Shown here one piece after another: positions 1 to 10,633 of a DNA stretch of 64,000 bases. The stretch is from NCBI RefSeq assembly GCF_035222375.1, contig NW_026946366.1, positions 496,001 through 560,000 of the forward strand, in the 5' to 3' direction. Source of the DNA: Podospora pseudocomata. Its lineage: Eukaryota; Ascomycota; Sordariomycetes; Sordariales; Podosporaceae. The translations under genes were made by a program, and so were the position numbers. The notes under the pieces are model-generated. The model made no database searches and was not told the origin of the DNA. It was given only the letters and a program-made list of their open reading frames with translations. The number at the start of each line of letters is the position of its first letter. Positions within the stretch are counted from its first letter, which is position 1.

Positions 1-567
1 TGAAACTGTTTTGATAAGCTCCGATATGTGGCTCCAACTGTTTGTTCCATTGGGGTCCCGGCCCAGCTCTTGGAGACGCTGCACAGCTGGAAGCTCCAAA
101 CCTTGGGCGACGTTGAAGCCTGGAGACTCGTACCCGTCGTTCGGAAATATCCACAACATCCGATGTCTTTCTTGTCCCGCTGATCGCTAGCCTAGTTACA
201 TCCAATGCCCCGATTGAGATACGGCCATGTCTCAATGTCCAACAGGAGCAAGAGCAAGAGCAAGAGGTAGCTGTCAAGGAGCAAGGTAGCAAAGAAGGGT
301 TAGGGTTGTCGACATTGCTTTGTTGGACAACTCAAAGCAGATCATCTGCTGCAGGGATCATCTTGGAGCAGGAAAAAGTTTAGACACCAGGAGGGTGCAT
401 CTAACCCCGCGACTTTCTTCATTCGCGGTTCACGGTTCAGCAAAAGAACAATCAACGTCGCGACAGTGACCACCTGTTTTCCCGCGCAACACATCCACCC
501 TGCCGGATCTCTTGATCGACGCCTTACAAGCCATAAGCCGGGCGCGTCCCAGCAACAAAACGGCACG
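1..567. other. Upstream region of GLE1, no gene seen
   Basis: No supported coding region. The stretch holds a short run of a six-base repeat (gagcaa, about 242-268) and presumably the promoter and 5' leader of GLE1. The open frame running into GLE1 from 466 opens with GTG, not ATG. Confidence 0.5.
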
Positions 568-2263
568 ATGCAGCGAGCATCTCCCTCGCCAGCGCGGAGC
601 TACGATGTCGCCAGCCCTCACCGAGCTGATCTCGCAGAAATCTTCAACCAAGACAGGAACTCGCCGGCGCGTCACAGGCAAATCCTCGAGACCTCAAGAC
701 AAGAACATACCAGAATTCGAGAGGAGGCCGAGAGGGTGCTGCAAGAGGCTCGTCTGAAGGAGGAAAGAGACCGAGTCCTCGAACAGAGAAGAAAAGAGGA
801 AGAGAGGATCAAAACCGAGCAGGAATTAGCTGCCGAGCGCGTCAGATTAAACGAACTCAAGGCGAAAAAGGTCGAGATTCCCCCGTTACTACCAGATCCT
901 GAACCACCAAAGCCAACCCCAAAGCCCACTCCACCAGCAGCTGTTCCTCCAGCCAACAAAGTCGATGAACCAAAGCCGACTTCCGTACTCAATGGAGCCG
1001 GTCCGTTCGGGTCAACAGCACCCACAGCACAGCCATCATCAGGCTTGTTTTCTGCCAAGGCGCCTCCAGCCCCGACACCATCACCATCACCACCAGTACC
1101 CGCAGTAGCACCAGCTGCTAAGCCAGCAAATTCAGTCCTCGGCATCGGAGGGTTGCTTAATGGGACCAGCCAGACCAATGGTACGGCTGGGACAACAGGG
1201 GCAGTACCGGCAGCATCTCCAGTAGCTCCAACGGCTCCAGCGGTACCAACCATCGACAGATATACCGTGATCCACAAGAATCTGAAAGGCCTGCGGAAGA
1301 TGATGGCAGAACAGGCCAAGACCAACCGGGCCCTGAAAGAGAGAATGGGAGATATGAGGAGAGAACTCAGAAAGTGTATAGGCCAGCTTTCTGCGGGAGC
1401 TCCTGGTGTAAACCGGTCGCAGGCACGTATATCAAGGCGGGGACCTTGTCTCAAAATTCGTTTTATGCTAACCATGTAAACAGCAAACAAAAATTACTAA
1501 TTTATTGCGCGAGGCACTGGCGAACCAGGTTCAGTCACAGCTCATTGACCCATCAGACTATGTCTTTGAGCCAAGACAACCCGTCGAAGGAGCAGCACGC
1601 AACGAGCCAGCACTGCCTTCGCTGTTCATCTACCTCCTCAACATCTTCAGCAAAGGCGCCATCTCGCAGTTCATCAACGAAGCCTCAGCGCGACCAGAGA
1701 CAGCTGACCCGGTAGGCGTCTGTGTAGCCGCTACAATCTCAGAACCGGACTTTCTCTGGCGAGGAAAATCAATGATTGACATTTTGCTGGCCAAGTTCAG
1801 GATAGTCTGCCCAGTCCTGTTCGGCTACCGAGGAAGCGAAAAGACCGAGCAAGGGCGAGCAAGACTTGGGTGGTGGAAAGACAGCGGGCGATGGATTGGT
1901 GAGCAACAACACATGGACCGGATGACGGGTCTCGGTGCCGGGTTCGCCGCCATCTCCCTCCGCAAGTTTGCCGCGTCCAAGAAGCAAAACCCGTATCCGG
2001 CTCGGCATTACTGGACCGCCATGGCGCGTATAGTGAACACGCCGGCGGTTGAGATCAGCAACACGCAGTGTATCGTCCTGAAAGCCATGATTGAGAACTA
2101 CGAAGGGAAATTCATCGACGCGTACGGCAGCGCCGCGGTTGTCGCTCTGCGGACGGCCCTCGTCGAGTTCCCTGCTAGAGCGCCGACAAAGGGTGCGGCG
2201 GTCCACTCGCTCGAAGTGTTGGCTACACTACTTAAGAAGAACACCGGGTTGACATTGGGATAG
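568..2263 (+). CDS. GLE1: mRNA export factor GLE1
   Basis: Nuclear-pore mRNA export factor, which in known systems binds inositol hexakisphosphate and activates the DEAD-box ATPase Dbp5 at the cytoplasmic face of the pore. Exon 1 is 568-1407, the intron 1408-1483 (donor GTAAAC, branch TGCTAAC, acceptor CAG), exon 2 1484-2263; both junctions are phase 0, giving about 539 residues, close to other filamentous-fungal Gle1 proteins. Residues about 35-110 are a charged Glu/Arg-rich coiled coil, followed by a Pro/Ala-rich linker. The C-terminal half is the conserved all-helical GLE1 domain, with recognisable blocks such as PETADPVGVCVA, DFLWRG, CPVLFGYRG and GRARLGWW. The start at 568 is the first ATG in frame; a GTG-initiated extension from 466 is unlikely. 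Confidence 0.93.
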
Positions 2264-2666
2264 AAACTGCGGTGGAACCAGAGGGTTCTTTAGAGTGGGG
2301 GCTGAGTGAGTTTTGGCATGTATTAATACCCAGCGGCTGAAAAGGATATAACTCGGGGAATGGGAAAGGGTCAGCATACAAATTTATCATGATATTGCTG
2401 GGTGGGAAGTTGTGTTGGGGGAAAAATGTTTGGTTAGCGGTTTGGATTGGCTCAGGTTGAACCATTCTGTAACAGCGTGTGTGTTGTCTAAATACCCTAC
2501 AAGTGTATAATACAACTCCTAAATAACAAATACCGTCCCCAAACGCCGTATAAACATCGCTGTGACAAGAACCGTAGTCAAGTCCCGTATATCTACGCTG
2601 ATCATGTGCAAGAACTCCCTGTCTTCCCAAAAAACCAAGTGCCCTACCCACCTCCATCAAAACACC

Positions 2667-3448
2667 CTATAGAATCAACAGTATCACCAACAAAATCACC
2701 AAAACCAATATCAGCACCCCGATACAACAACTACTCAGCGTATCCTCATTCCTCTTCAGGACGTACTTCATCTTGTCCATCCCCGTCTGTAACCTCCCCC
2801 CTACCCTATCCGCCAAACCATCCACCACCTCCAACATCTCGGCCTGCTCCTCCAGCTCCCGCCCCATACTATCCGCCTGCCGCCGCAGATTGCCCACTGT
2901 CTGGAAGACTCCGTCTAGATGCTGATCCTGCTCCCGCATCATCATGACCTGCTGCTCTTGCTCGAACTGAGCGGCGTAGTCCTCCCCCCTTTCGGGATTG
3001 TCAAGATCGGCAAAGGAGGATGGGTCTGGGAGACTGCTGGAGGTCTTGGAGAGCTCCTCGCGCATGTCGTCGATTTCATTGCCTACTTCCTGCACGAGGC
3101 GTTTGCGGCGGGTGATTTCTGTTGGGGAGAGGTTGAAGTGGGAGGGGTTGGTTTCGATTGCGCGGATGGAGGCGAGGAGGTCGGATAGGTCTTCGGAGAG
3201 GGATTCGAGGGAGGACTGGAGTTCAGCGCGGGCGGAGATGAGTTCTGGGGATGGGGTGGTGGTGGTGGAGGAGGAGAGGGAGCGGATGCGGAGGTAGGAG
3301 GTGAAGAGGGGGCGGGTGGTTTGGAGTTGGGTGAGGACATCTCTGTGTGTATGTTGTCAGATGAAAGGCGGCGTGGTATGTGTAGGGGGAGGGGGGCATA
3401 CTGTTGGACTTGGAGGAAGGGGTCCTCTTCACTAGTCGAGGACATCAT
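2667..3448 (-). CDS. TLG1: Qc-SNARE, Tlg1/syntaxin-6 type
   Basis: Tail-anchored SNARE of the trans-Golgi/endosome system. Exon 1 runs 3448-3402 (coding FLQVQ at its end), the intron is 3401-3343 (GTATGC...ACACAG, phase 2) and exon 2 is 3342-2667, giving about 240 residues, normal for the family. Exon 2 opens DVLTQLQTTRPLF, typical of the syntaxin-6 N-terminal helical bundle. The C-terminal SNARE motif contains EQDQHLDGVF and, 0-layer included, ends in KRNEDTLSSCCIG followed by a hydrophobic run of Val/Leu/Ile that reaches the stop, i.e. a C-terminal membrane anchor. If the first intron is read through, another frame gives a proline-rich peptide, which is an artefact. Two ATGs lie in tandem at the start (3448 and 3445). 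Assignment to TLG1 rather than another Qc-SNARE rests on the N-terminal region. Confidence 0.87.
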
Positions 3449-3783
3449 TTTGAATGGTTGGGATTGGGACTGCGCCGGAGGTTATGGGGTTGGTGGCATT
3501 TGAATTTAGAGAGGGATAGGATTGTTATATAGGATGCCTTGAAGTCTTGCGACGAGTTGTGGACTTGTTATAAAAAAAAGTCGAGATGTGTTTGCTGGTA
3601 AACCTTGAAAGATGACGTTTGCTCTGCTCTGCTCTGTTCTGCGCCAAAGAGGTGCCTGTTCACATCTCCAGTTCCCTGCACGCGCGTCTCTATATTCACG
3701 CCTGATGTCCAGCTGCTGGATTGGAGACCCAGATTCCAATTCAACGCTATCCCCTTTGCGTCACGGGACTGGATGGATTGGAG

Positions 3784-3836
3784 CCTTGGCTGCGCAACGG
3801 CATGGTTTTCTCCTATATACTGGCATGCTAACCACA
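3784..3836 (+). repeat. Inverted repeat, left arm
   Basis: About 50 bases match the reverse complement of 4267-4320, sharing the core ttttctcctatata. In the aligned core all six differences I count are transitions (C/T or G/A). That pattern fits an old duplicate aged by RIP or by cytosine deamination. The element type is unknown; no coding remnant is visible between the arms. Confidence 0.75.
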
Positions 3837-3988
3837 TCCAGAATAAGTCCCCAGGGCTTGAGTTTTCCAACATAAAAAGGTCTGCAAACACAGGTAAAAA
3901 CAGGTCCTTACTGTGCACTTTATCTCTTCCACGCGTCCCGGAAAACTCTGGAAGGCCCACGTATAGATAGTCGTGTCAAAATTCACAG

Positions 3989-4090
3989 GGCCATCAGAGC
4001 CATCGAGCCATCAGAGCCGCCAGGGCTAGCCGTCGAAGCCTCAAAACCGTCAAAACTGTCAAAGCCGTCAGGGCCGTCAGGGCTATGGCT
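3989..4090 (+). repeat. Degenerate 9-base tandem repeat
   Basis: About ten imperfect copies of a unit close to ccgtcaggg or ccgtcaaaa (variants ccatcagag, ctgtcaaag). Copies differ mostly by C/T and G/A changes. It sits between the two arms of the inverted repeat. Confidence 0.75.
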
Positions 4091-4266
4091 GTGAGGTTAG
4101 CGATGGCTTCGGCCAACGTGGGTAGTGGTAGTAGTGGTAGTGGTTTGGTTTAAAGAAATCCACATTCAAATTTAGGAAGGGTAGACTTACATATTGAGAC
4201 CTACTTTTGTGCAGTGTTTTTGGTTTAAACCGATGTCAGGAATCTCTCGTGGACCTTTTGGCCAGG

Positions 4267-4320
4267 TCTGGTTAGCGTGCCGGTATATAGGAGAAAATCA
4301 TGCCGTCGCGCAGCCGGGCT
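4267..4320 (-). repeat. Inverted repeat, right arm
   Basis: Reverse-complement partner of 3784-3836, with core tatataggagaaaa. The spacer between the arms is about 430 bases. Weak similarity continues a little outside the core toward the spacer side, so the original repeat was probably longer. Confidence 0.75.
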
Positions 4321-4633
4321 CGATGAGTTGGTCCCCTCGCCCCCATCCATTGCCCCGCACTCTCAACCACTCACCTCGCTGTCCCACCTCAAACCCCCCT
4401 GAAGACACCCCCTGTAAACCCGCCCCCCCAAGCTCGGCTCTCACCTGCCGCAAGCCCAAGTTGAAACAGAAACGTAGCTTCAACTGATCGAGGTGGCAGC
4501 AACAACAGTCCGAGTTCTGGACTTCTCATTTATTTTCTCTTTTTTCCCCTTCCACCGCATTCTTGTCTTCAATTGATTCATTCCCCCCATTCTCTCTCCC
4601 TCACAGAAACACACCTCACAGAAGCAAGACACA

Positions 4634-5866
4634 ATGTTCAGCCTCAAGCGGGTCGTCCTGACCGCCACCGCCCTCCTGGGTGTGTCGATGGTTGCTTTCT
4701 CCCAGGTTGCTGAGGCTGCCAAGGGCCCCAAGATCACCCACAAGGTCTACTTCGACATCACCCACGGTGATGAGCCCCTCGGCCGCATCGTCATGGGTCT
4801 CTACGGCAAGACCGTCCCCAAGACCGCTGAGAACTTCCGCGCTCTTGCCACTGGCGAGAAGGGCTTCGGTTATGAGGGGTCTACCTTCCACCGTGTTATC
4901 AAGCAGTTTATGATCCAGGGTGGTGACTTCACCAAGGGTGATGGCACTGGCGGCAAGTCCAGTAAGTGTTTTCCGAGGGTTTCTTGAGAATGAGACATGG
5001 TGTACTGACTAGAATCGCAGTCTACGGCGAAAAGTTTGCCGATGAGAACTTCAAGCTCAAGCACACTAAGAAGGGCATTCTCTCCATGGCCAACGCCGGA
5101 AAGGACACCAACGGCTCCCAGTTCTTCATCACCACTGTTGTTACTTCGTACGTTGAACCTGTCCGAAAATACTTTGGAAGGATCTTTGGCTAACAAGTTC
5201 CCTGCAGCTGGCTCGATGGCCGTCACGTCGTCTTCGGCGAGGTCCTCGAGGGCTACGATATCGTCGAGAAGATCGAGAACGTCAAGACCCAGCCTGGTGA
5301 CAAGCCCGAGAAGACGGTCAAGATCGCCAAGTCTGGCGAGCTGGAGGTCCCCGAAGAAGGTATCCACGTGGAACTCTAAACACAGCGTTATTCTTTACAT
5401 ATACCCTTTTTTACTTTCATTCTTAGTGCCGTCCGTGTGCCCAGGTTTTGCTGTGCTCCTCATCCGCACCTTGTTTGCTGACCGGGGATGTGTTTGCGTA
5501 CCCAGGCCACGACGACCAAGATGAAAATCGAGAAACTATCACCTTTGGAGTTCACAAGGCCGATATGAAGGATATTTCGTCATGAGATTACACACACACA
5601 CGAAGCAAAAAGACATGAAATTGATGAAAAAAACACGAGTGCTGATTTATGGGCTTTTGTTCCATTGCGTTCTTGCAGACTTGGATGATGACTCTGCAGA
5701 GGTCACCGACGACGTTTATCCGACCGCCCCGATCGAGAGCAGCGGTTGGGCCATCTGTGGCAAGTTTTTTGTCTTTGCCGCTGTGGTGGCTTCTGTTGTT
5801 GGCTATCTTCGCCAACGCCACACGCAAAAGTCTAAGAAGGCTCGTTATGAGAAGAGCTTGGCGTAG
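4634..5866 (+). CDS. cypB: Secretory-pathway cyclophilin B (peptidyl-prolyl isomerase), two possible C-termini
   Basis: Cyclophilin-type prolyl cis-trans isomerase of the ER. Exons: 4634-4961, 5021-5147 and 5208 onward; introns 4962-5020 (GTAAGT, phase 1) and 5148-5207 (GTACGT, branch GGCTAAC). A signal peptide ([19 protein letters not shown]...) is followed by a full cyclophilin fold with [23 protein letters not shown] and the cyclosporin-type Trp in [12 protein letters not shown]. Read straight through, exon 3 ends at 5379 with the tail EEGIHVEL, giving 208 residues and an HDEL-like end. If an intron at 5360-5678 is spliced, the frame continues into 5679-5866, adding an acidic linker, a hydrophobic segment ([18 protein letters not shown]) and a basic tail, giving 264 residues. 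Both readings keep phase. Very high use of C-ending codons suggests strong expression. Confidence 0.93.
5360..5678 (+). other. Alternative (retained or spliced) last intron of cyclophilin B
   Basis: The donor GTATCC is weak and lies inside the codons that otherwise encode the HVEL end. The acceptor is a good TTCTTGCAG, with a branch-like TGCTGAT about 37 bases upstream. Splicing joins G|AC to make Asp and continues in frame to a transmembrane tail. At about 319 bases it is much longer than the other introns of this gene. A weak donor plus a stop inside the intron is what a regulated retained intron would look like; only transcript data can show whether both forms exist. Confidence 0.6.
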
Positions 5867-6252
5867 AGAGGATCGTAGGATTAGGGGGGAGCTGAGCCTG
5901 AATAGGTATTCCTTCGTGGGAGACATGACAAGCTGTAGAATAAACTTGGTAAACTTTATGGGCCGGGAGCAACAATTGCTCTGGTTGTAGTCTCAGCATG
6001 GTGCTGCTTGTTCTTATTCACTTCATGATTTCGGGTTACATGCATCACGTGGGCACCCCCGTTTCAAGCATCTTAAATTTTTGGGCTTGTCTATCAACCA
6101 AAGCACTCACTCATACATACACACTCACACTCACAATTTAATTATCCACGACCACATCTAACGACCACGTTTGATAGATACCCGAAACCCGTTTTCTTCG
6201 CCGAACGTTACCCCTTTCACCACCGGGTCATTTGGAAAAGAAAACAGCCAAA
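5867..6252. other. Intergenic, promoter side of TRM112
   Basis: No gene seen. It holds the 3' end of the long cyclophilin transcript and a CA-rich run (about 6113-6137) just upstream of the TRM112 leader. Confidence 0.5.
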
Positions 6253-6707
6253 ATGAAACTCCTCACCCTCAACTTCCTCACCTGCGCCGTAAAAACCTGC
6301 AAGTCCTCCTCGGACTCGTTCCCCCTCCACCCAAAGGACGCCGAGCTCGCCTCGGACGACGTCGAGGTCAACCCGGAGCTGTTGGTCAACTTGCTTCCGA
6401 GGCTGGACTGGAAGGCGCTCAAGACGACGTCCGCAGAGGTATTTCTCCCCTCATGCATCTATCCGGTATAAGACAAAACTTCAACCATACTGACAGTGAG
6501 TGTGTATAGCTCGGCTTCCCCCAACTCCCAGACTCCCCACCAACCATCGAACAACTCCAATCAGACGACAAGTTGTTGAAAGACCTGCACTCGCTGCTCA
6601 TGGAGACGAACTTGATGGAGGGCAAGCTCGTCTGCGGGGTGTGCGGGCATGAGTATGCCGTTCGGGAGGGGATTCCCAACTTTTTGCTGCCGAGTCATTT
6701 GGTTTGA
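6253..6707 (+). CDS. TRM112: Methyltransferase activator TRM112
   Basis: Small zinc-binding partner that stabilises several methyltransferases in known systems: Trm9 and Trm11 on tRNA, Mtq2 on eRF1 and Bud23 on 18S rRNA. Exon 1 is 6253-6438, the intron 6439-6509 (GTATTT...TATAG, phase 0), exon 2 6510-6707, giving 127 residues, the family size. It opens MKLLTLNFLTC, the family signature. The likely zinc ligands are the two Cys near residues 11 and 16 and the pair in LVCGVCGHEY. The end IPNFLLPSHL matches the conserved C-terminus. The ATG at 6253 is preferred because the in-frame extension upstream opens with TTG. Confidence 0.94.
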
Positions 6708-7284
6708 AGTTTCTTCTTTTGGGTGGACGGACAGTTTGAGGAAGAGCGGGATCGATATTGGGTGGGAAAGGCAAAAAATCACGATTGGGCCAGGAAGAAT
6801 CGGTGCATATGGTAGAGAAAATAGCTGTTTGCTTATGGGAATGTGATGGCATATGGGATGGTGGTTAGGTTGTTCATCTTGTTGATACCAAAAAAAAAAT
6901 GCAAAAGGTTCTGAAACACAACCTTTTCCTGGTTTTATCATTGATTACTGGGAAAGACTCGTTACTTCAAAAGTCAATGTGCAATTCCCACTCTCATTCT
7001 CGGTTGTCGCTGACACCAACCATATTCAGACAAGAACCTAGTATGAAAATGTCACAATTATGCCCTCGCCCAAGCCATTCCCAACTATCATAACTCCGTC
7101 CAGGCCAACAAAATGCAGGCCCTAAAGTAATAAACAAGACCAAAAAAGGAAAACGACGAAACATATCTATGCTACAAGCGTTACACAGTTCTTCCAATAC
7201 AGCCCATCCATCCATCCATCCATCCTCCCTTCTTCATTCACAGTCATACCCATACACACACACCCGCACTTACGCCCAGTATGT
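6708..7284. other. Convergent intergenic region TRM112/BIG1
   Basis: No gene seen. Two 3' ends meet here. It contains a poly-A tract near 6890 and a (ccat)n microsatellite at about 7204-7224. Confidence 0.5.
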
Positions 7285-8340
7285 TTACTGCTGCTTCTTC
7301 TGCGCAGCCGGCCCCATCTCCTTATCAAACGCCCCATACGACACCTCCAAACTAGCCAGCGCCTTCAGCCCAACCGTCAAAATAGCCAGCACAATCACCA
7401 GCGTGATCAGCGCCATAAAGATGCCTATTTTTTGTCATGTCAGCAACCCACTCCCCCCCTTTTCACTTTCCACTTGTAAAGACTTACCAGGAGTAAAAAA
7501 CTGATACTTCTCAAACAACCCCCTCGTATCCCTCTCCGTCTCATTCCCCCTCCTATTCACCACCACCCCCTCAAACTCATCATCCAACCCCCTCTTCAAA
7601 TCCATATGCCCCGTAGCCACCCCGTCAAACTCAGACCTATAAGGCGGCAACTCAGTCGGGTCCGAGAAAACCATAACAGTGTACCCCTCCCCCTCCTCAT
7701 CAAGGGCAGACATCCTCTCCCCAAGTCTGTGATCTACACCAACCAATGTCAGCACCACCCTTCACAGTTTGCCATGAAAGAACATACCATTATCCTCCAG
7801 AATCTCCACCCTCTCCTTCTCATCCCCCCCAACAACAACAGGAGGAAGACCCCTCATCCTCACCTCCAAAAGCTGCATCGCTCCCCCCTTGACATGTTTG
7901 CAGGACTGGGCGACCAGCTCCTTCAGCTCGGCGGCGGAAATCTGCCCGATAACCTCTGCTACGCTAAAGGCGGACTTTGTGTTTTGGGCGCGGGTGGCCT
8001 TGCAGAGGTTGGGGGTGTGGAGGCAGTGTTCCGAGGTGCGAATGTCTGCCGCGTGGAGGTTGGGTTGGGAGATGAGGATGTACTTGTCTGTTGGGCAGCT
8101 GGAGAGGAGGGACTTGGTTGTGGAGAGGACTGAGGAGGATGTTTGGAGTTGGGGGTTGGAATTCGGGGTGGGGAGGCTGTAGAGGGAGAGGGGGGGTTAA
8201 TATTTTGGGGGATATGGCAAGGGGGAATGGGAAACGTACTCGGCGGAGGAGAAGAGGATAAAGGGCGCGGAATCGGTAAAGGCGTTGACGCTGGTTGCTG
8301 CTGTGCAGGCCAGCAGGGTGGCTGCTTGGCTGATACGCAT
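7285..8340 (-). CDS. BIG1: BIG1/VOA1-type ER membrane protein
   Basis: Predicted ER type-I membrane protein of the Big1/Voa1 family, linked in yeast to beta-1,6-glucan synthesis and V-ATPase assembly. Exons on the minus strand: 8340-8240, 8176-7788, 7733-7488 and 7424-7285; the introns are 54-63 bases and keep phase (2, 1, 1), giving 291 residues. The start MRISQAATLLACTAATSVNA is a clean signal peptide, followed by FTDSAPFILFSSA, the family's opening motif. The luminal domain holds spaced Cys. The last exon is one transmembrane helix (IFMALITLVIVLAILTVGL) and a short tail ending KKQQ, which could act as a lysine-based ER signal. It shares a roughly 450-base divergent promoter with RRP17. The family call is firm; which of the BIG1 or VOA1 roles dominates is not shown by sequence. 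Confidence 0.82.
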
Positions 8341-8793
8341 CGTGTTGTTGGTGTAGGTGAACAAATTGGCTTCAACTGGGAGAGAAGTGAGGTGAACTTG
8401 GCCCTTCTGTCGTTGTTTTGAATCGCGAGGGGTGTTCGATGTTGTATGGTCAGGAAGGTATTCAACACAAACGTCGCGGATGGAGGAAGCTGTCTGCGAC
8501 AAGTAAGGTATGCAACTGGCTGGGATGGATGATGCAGCTCGGTCTCTCTCCCGTCGTATCCACCAAACCCAAGCCAAGACAGGCGCCACCACCAACAGGC
8601 CCCCTGCCTGCCACCCGCTGCTGCAAACCAGGCGGTGTGGGGCGGCAAGAATCCCGATAACACCAGCCCGCGCCGTTAGCGAAAAGTTACAGGGGATCAA
8701 TATCGCCAAAATTACAGCTGCCGGGCCATCAACTCAACCTTCTCAACATCCCACCTCCATCCCGTCACAACCACCCCCCAATTGCCCCCCAAA
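8341..8793. other. Divergent promoter region BIG1/RRP17
   Basis: No gene seen. The stretch carries both 5' leaders and shows no repeat or obvious TATA element. Confidence 0.5.
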
Positions 8794-9575
8794 ATGGACG
8801 GAACCGCCGCCATGTTCGCCCAACCGGGTATGTTCATCCAGCCCCGAGTCCGCAAAACAGCCCCTCCACCCCCCAAGAAGCGCAAAGTCCAGCACGCCGT
8901 CGAAGAAGTCACATTCGACCGTACAGCCCGCGAAGAATACCTGACCGGGTTCCACAAGCGCAAGCTAGAGCGGAAGAGACACGCGCAGCAAATCGCCGAG
9001 CAAAAGGCCCGGGAAGAAAGAATTGAGACGAGGAAGCAGGTGAGGAGGAGCAGCAGACTTTTGGTTTTCATTGGAATATCTAAAACAGCCTTATTCTGAC
9101 ATGTGTGTGTTTACTACGATAACAGATTAGGGAAGAGCGCAAACAAGCCCTTGAAGAGCACGTCCAGACCATTCAGCAAATTCTCCGCGAAGCCGAGGCA
9201 GCCGGGACAGGTACAGCAGGCAAAGACGGGGAAGAGGACGAGGAATGGGGCGGCCTGTCTGACGACGAGGTGGTGGAGGCGCCCATTGACATGGAGGAGG
9301 AGTACATTGACGAAGACAAATACACCACCGTTACCGTCGAGGCTGTTAGTGTGGACCGAGACGGTCTGCACAAACCAAAAGCTGTCTCTTCCGACGACGA
9401 CGAGGAGTCCAAAACAGAGAAGCTAGAAGACGAAGACAAACAAGCGACCAAGGGCGCGAAGCGTCCCAAAGAGCAAAAGAAAAAAAAGAAGTTTCGATAT
9501 GAAACCAAGTTCGACAGACAGCTCACAGAGAGAAAGCAAAAGGCCAAAAAGAGGAAGGCAAGAGGGGTGGAATAA
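8794..9575 (+). CDS. RRP17: Ribosomal RNA-processing protein 17 (Nop25 family)
   Basis: Nucleolar protein of the Rrp17/Nop25 family, a 5'-3' exonuclease used in large-subunit rRNA maturation in yeast. Exon 1 is 8794-9039, the intron 9040-9125, exon 2 9126-9575; both junctions are phase 0, giving 231 residues. The N-terminal part carries a basic patch (PPPPKKRKVQHAVEEV) and the family motif REEYLTGFHKRKLERK followed by a long charged helix. The second exon is acidic, then ends in a Lys-rich stretch (KKKKKFRYETKFDRQ) suited to nucleolar targeting. The ATG at 8794 is used; the frame extends upstream only through a TTG. Confidence 0.88.
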
Positions 9576-9856
9576 TACAGACACGGCAGCAATAAACATC
9601 TTCAGGGGATTGCGGTACCATGACCACCATGTGCTTGGGGTAATTGTGTGTGTTTGTGTTGTAAAAAGCCGCAAAAACTAAATACTGTAGGCAGTGGGAA
9701 AACCAGTCCAAACATCCTCCTTCTGTCTCCATCAATCGACATACGGCGTTGAAAACCTCACACCCGAGAACCACAGCCCGAGCATGTTTGTGAAGAAAAG
9801 ATGCCGCCGACGAGACCTGTCCCGTACCCAACAACAGCAAGCTGGATGAGCGCCGC

Positions 9857-10633
9857 TTAGATGTTGCCAATCTCGTTTTGGAAGTCCTCCAGCTCCTTCT
9901 GGACGGTGGCGTACTTCTTGGCCATCTCCTCGTACTTGGACTCCCACTGATCGCGCTCCTGTTCGAGAGCCTGGACTTTCCGCTCGAAGTGTCCGGCCTT
10001 GACGTCGGTCTGTCGCAACCTATGGTGAGGTAGATGAGGTTAGCATTGGTCATGACGCCGAAGAGGGGTAGACAAGAGGCGGCATACTTCTCGTTGGCCT
10101 CGCGCAAAGTCTTATCTGCTTGCTCAGCCTCTTCCTCGAGAAGTTGGAGTCTCCGAGTCAGCGTTTCGTTCTGGGTTCCGTGCTGCGCGCCTTCGCTGGC
10201 AGCGCTCTTGAGGTCCTTGACCTGAGTTTCGTATTTCTCTACCTCGGACTCTAGAACGCTGTTCTTGTGCGTAAGGGAGATGATCTCCTGCTCCTTCTGG
10301 AGGTTCTCCTGCTCGAGCGCCTTGACCTTGGCCTGGAGCTCTTCGACCTTGGCAGCAGATTCCTCAGACTCCAAACGGAGCTGGGTCATTTTCTATGAGT
10401 TCACATGGCGCATGTTAGCTTGCTGGAGCAAAACAGAGCCGTTGCAACAACATCCGTGGGCAAACCACAGCAACGACACTGGCACCGGCACCAGCAACAC
10501 CGAAACACCAAATGGCGGTCTCTCGTGATGGTGGTGGGTTGTAGTAGGGGGGAACCTGATGGTGGGGCGCCAAACAAGGGTCCATCTCTCGAATGTTCCA
10601 AGACACTCAACTCACCTCCTTGATGCGATCCAT
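9857..10633 (-). CDS. TPM1: Tropomyosin
   Basis: Coiled-coil actin-filament protein of cables and the cytokinetic ring. Exon 1 is tiny (10633-10616, encoding MDRIKE), then a 223-base intron (10615-10393, branch GCTAAC), exon 2 10392-10088, intron 10087-10020 and exon 3 10019-9857. The product has 161 residues, the length of S. pombe Cdc8. Heptad repeats run through the whole protein (KVEELQAKVKALEQEN, then VEKYETQVKDL), and the C-terminus is KELEDFQNEIGNI. The six-codon first exon behind a longer intron is conserved in many fungal tropomyosins. It faces the securin candidate across a shared upstream region. Confidence 0.93.

Larger units (their letters stand above)
3449..4633. other. Intergenic region with repeats between TLG1 and cyclophilin B
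   Basis: No gene found. The stretch holds a diverged inverted repeat (3784-3836 and 4267-4320), a degenerate 9-base tandem repeat between the arms (about 3989-4090), a short GTAGTG-type run (about 4121-4145) and, at the right end, a C/T-rich promoter and leader for cyclophilin B. Confidence 0.6.

Noticed and set aside
1408-1483. Alternative donor GTATAT near 1427 for the GLE1 intron
   Set aside because: It leaves the wrong phase for exon 2; the donor at 1408 keeps phase 0 and gives the conserved junction.
672-1490. 272-codon frame antisense to GLE1
   Set aside because: It lies entirely opposite a clear conserved exon and has low-complexity Gly/Ala composition typical of a shadow frame.
3083-3448. 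121-codon proline-rich frame on the minus strand
   Set aside because: It results from reading through the 59-base first intron of the TLG1-type SNARE; splicing restores the family sequence in another frame.
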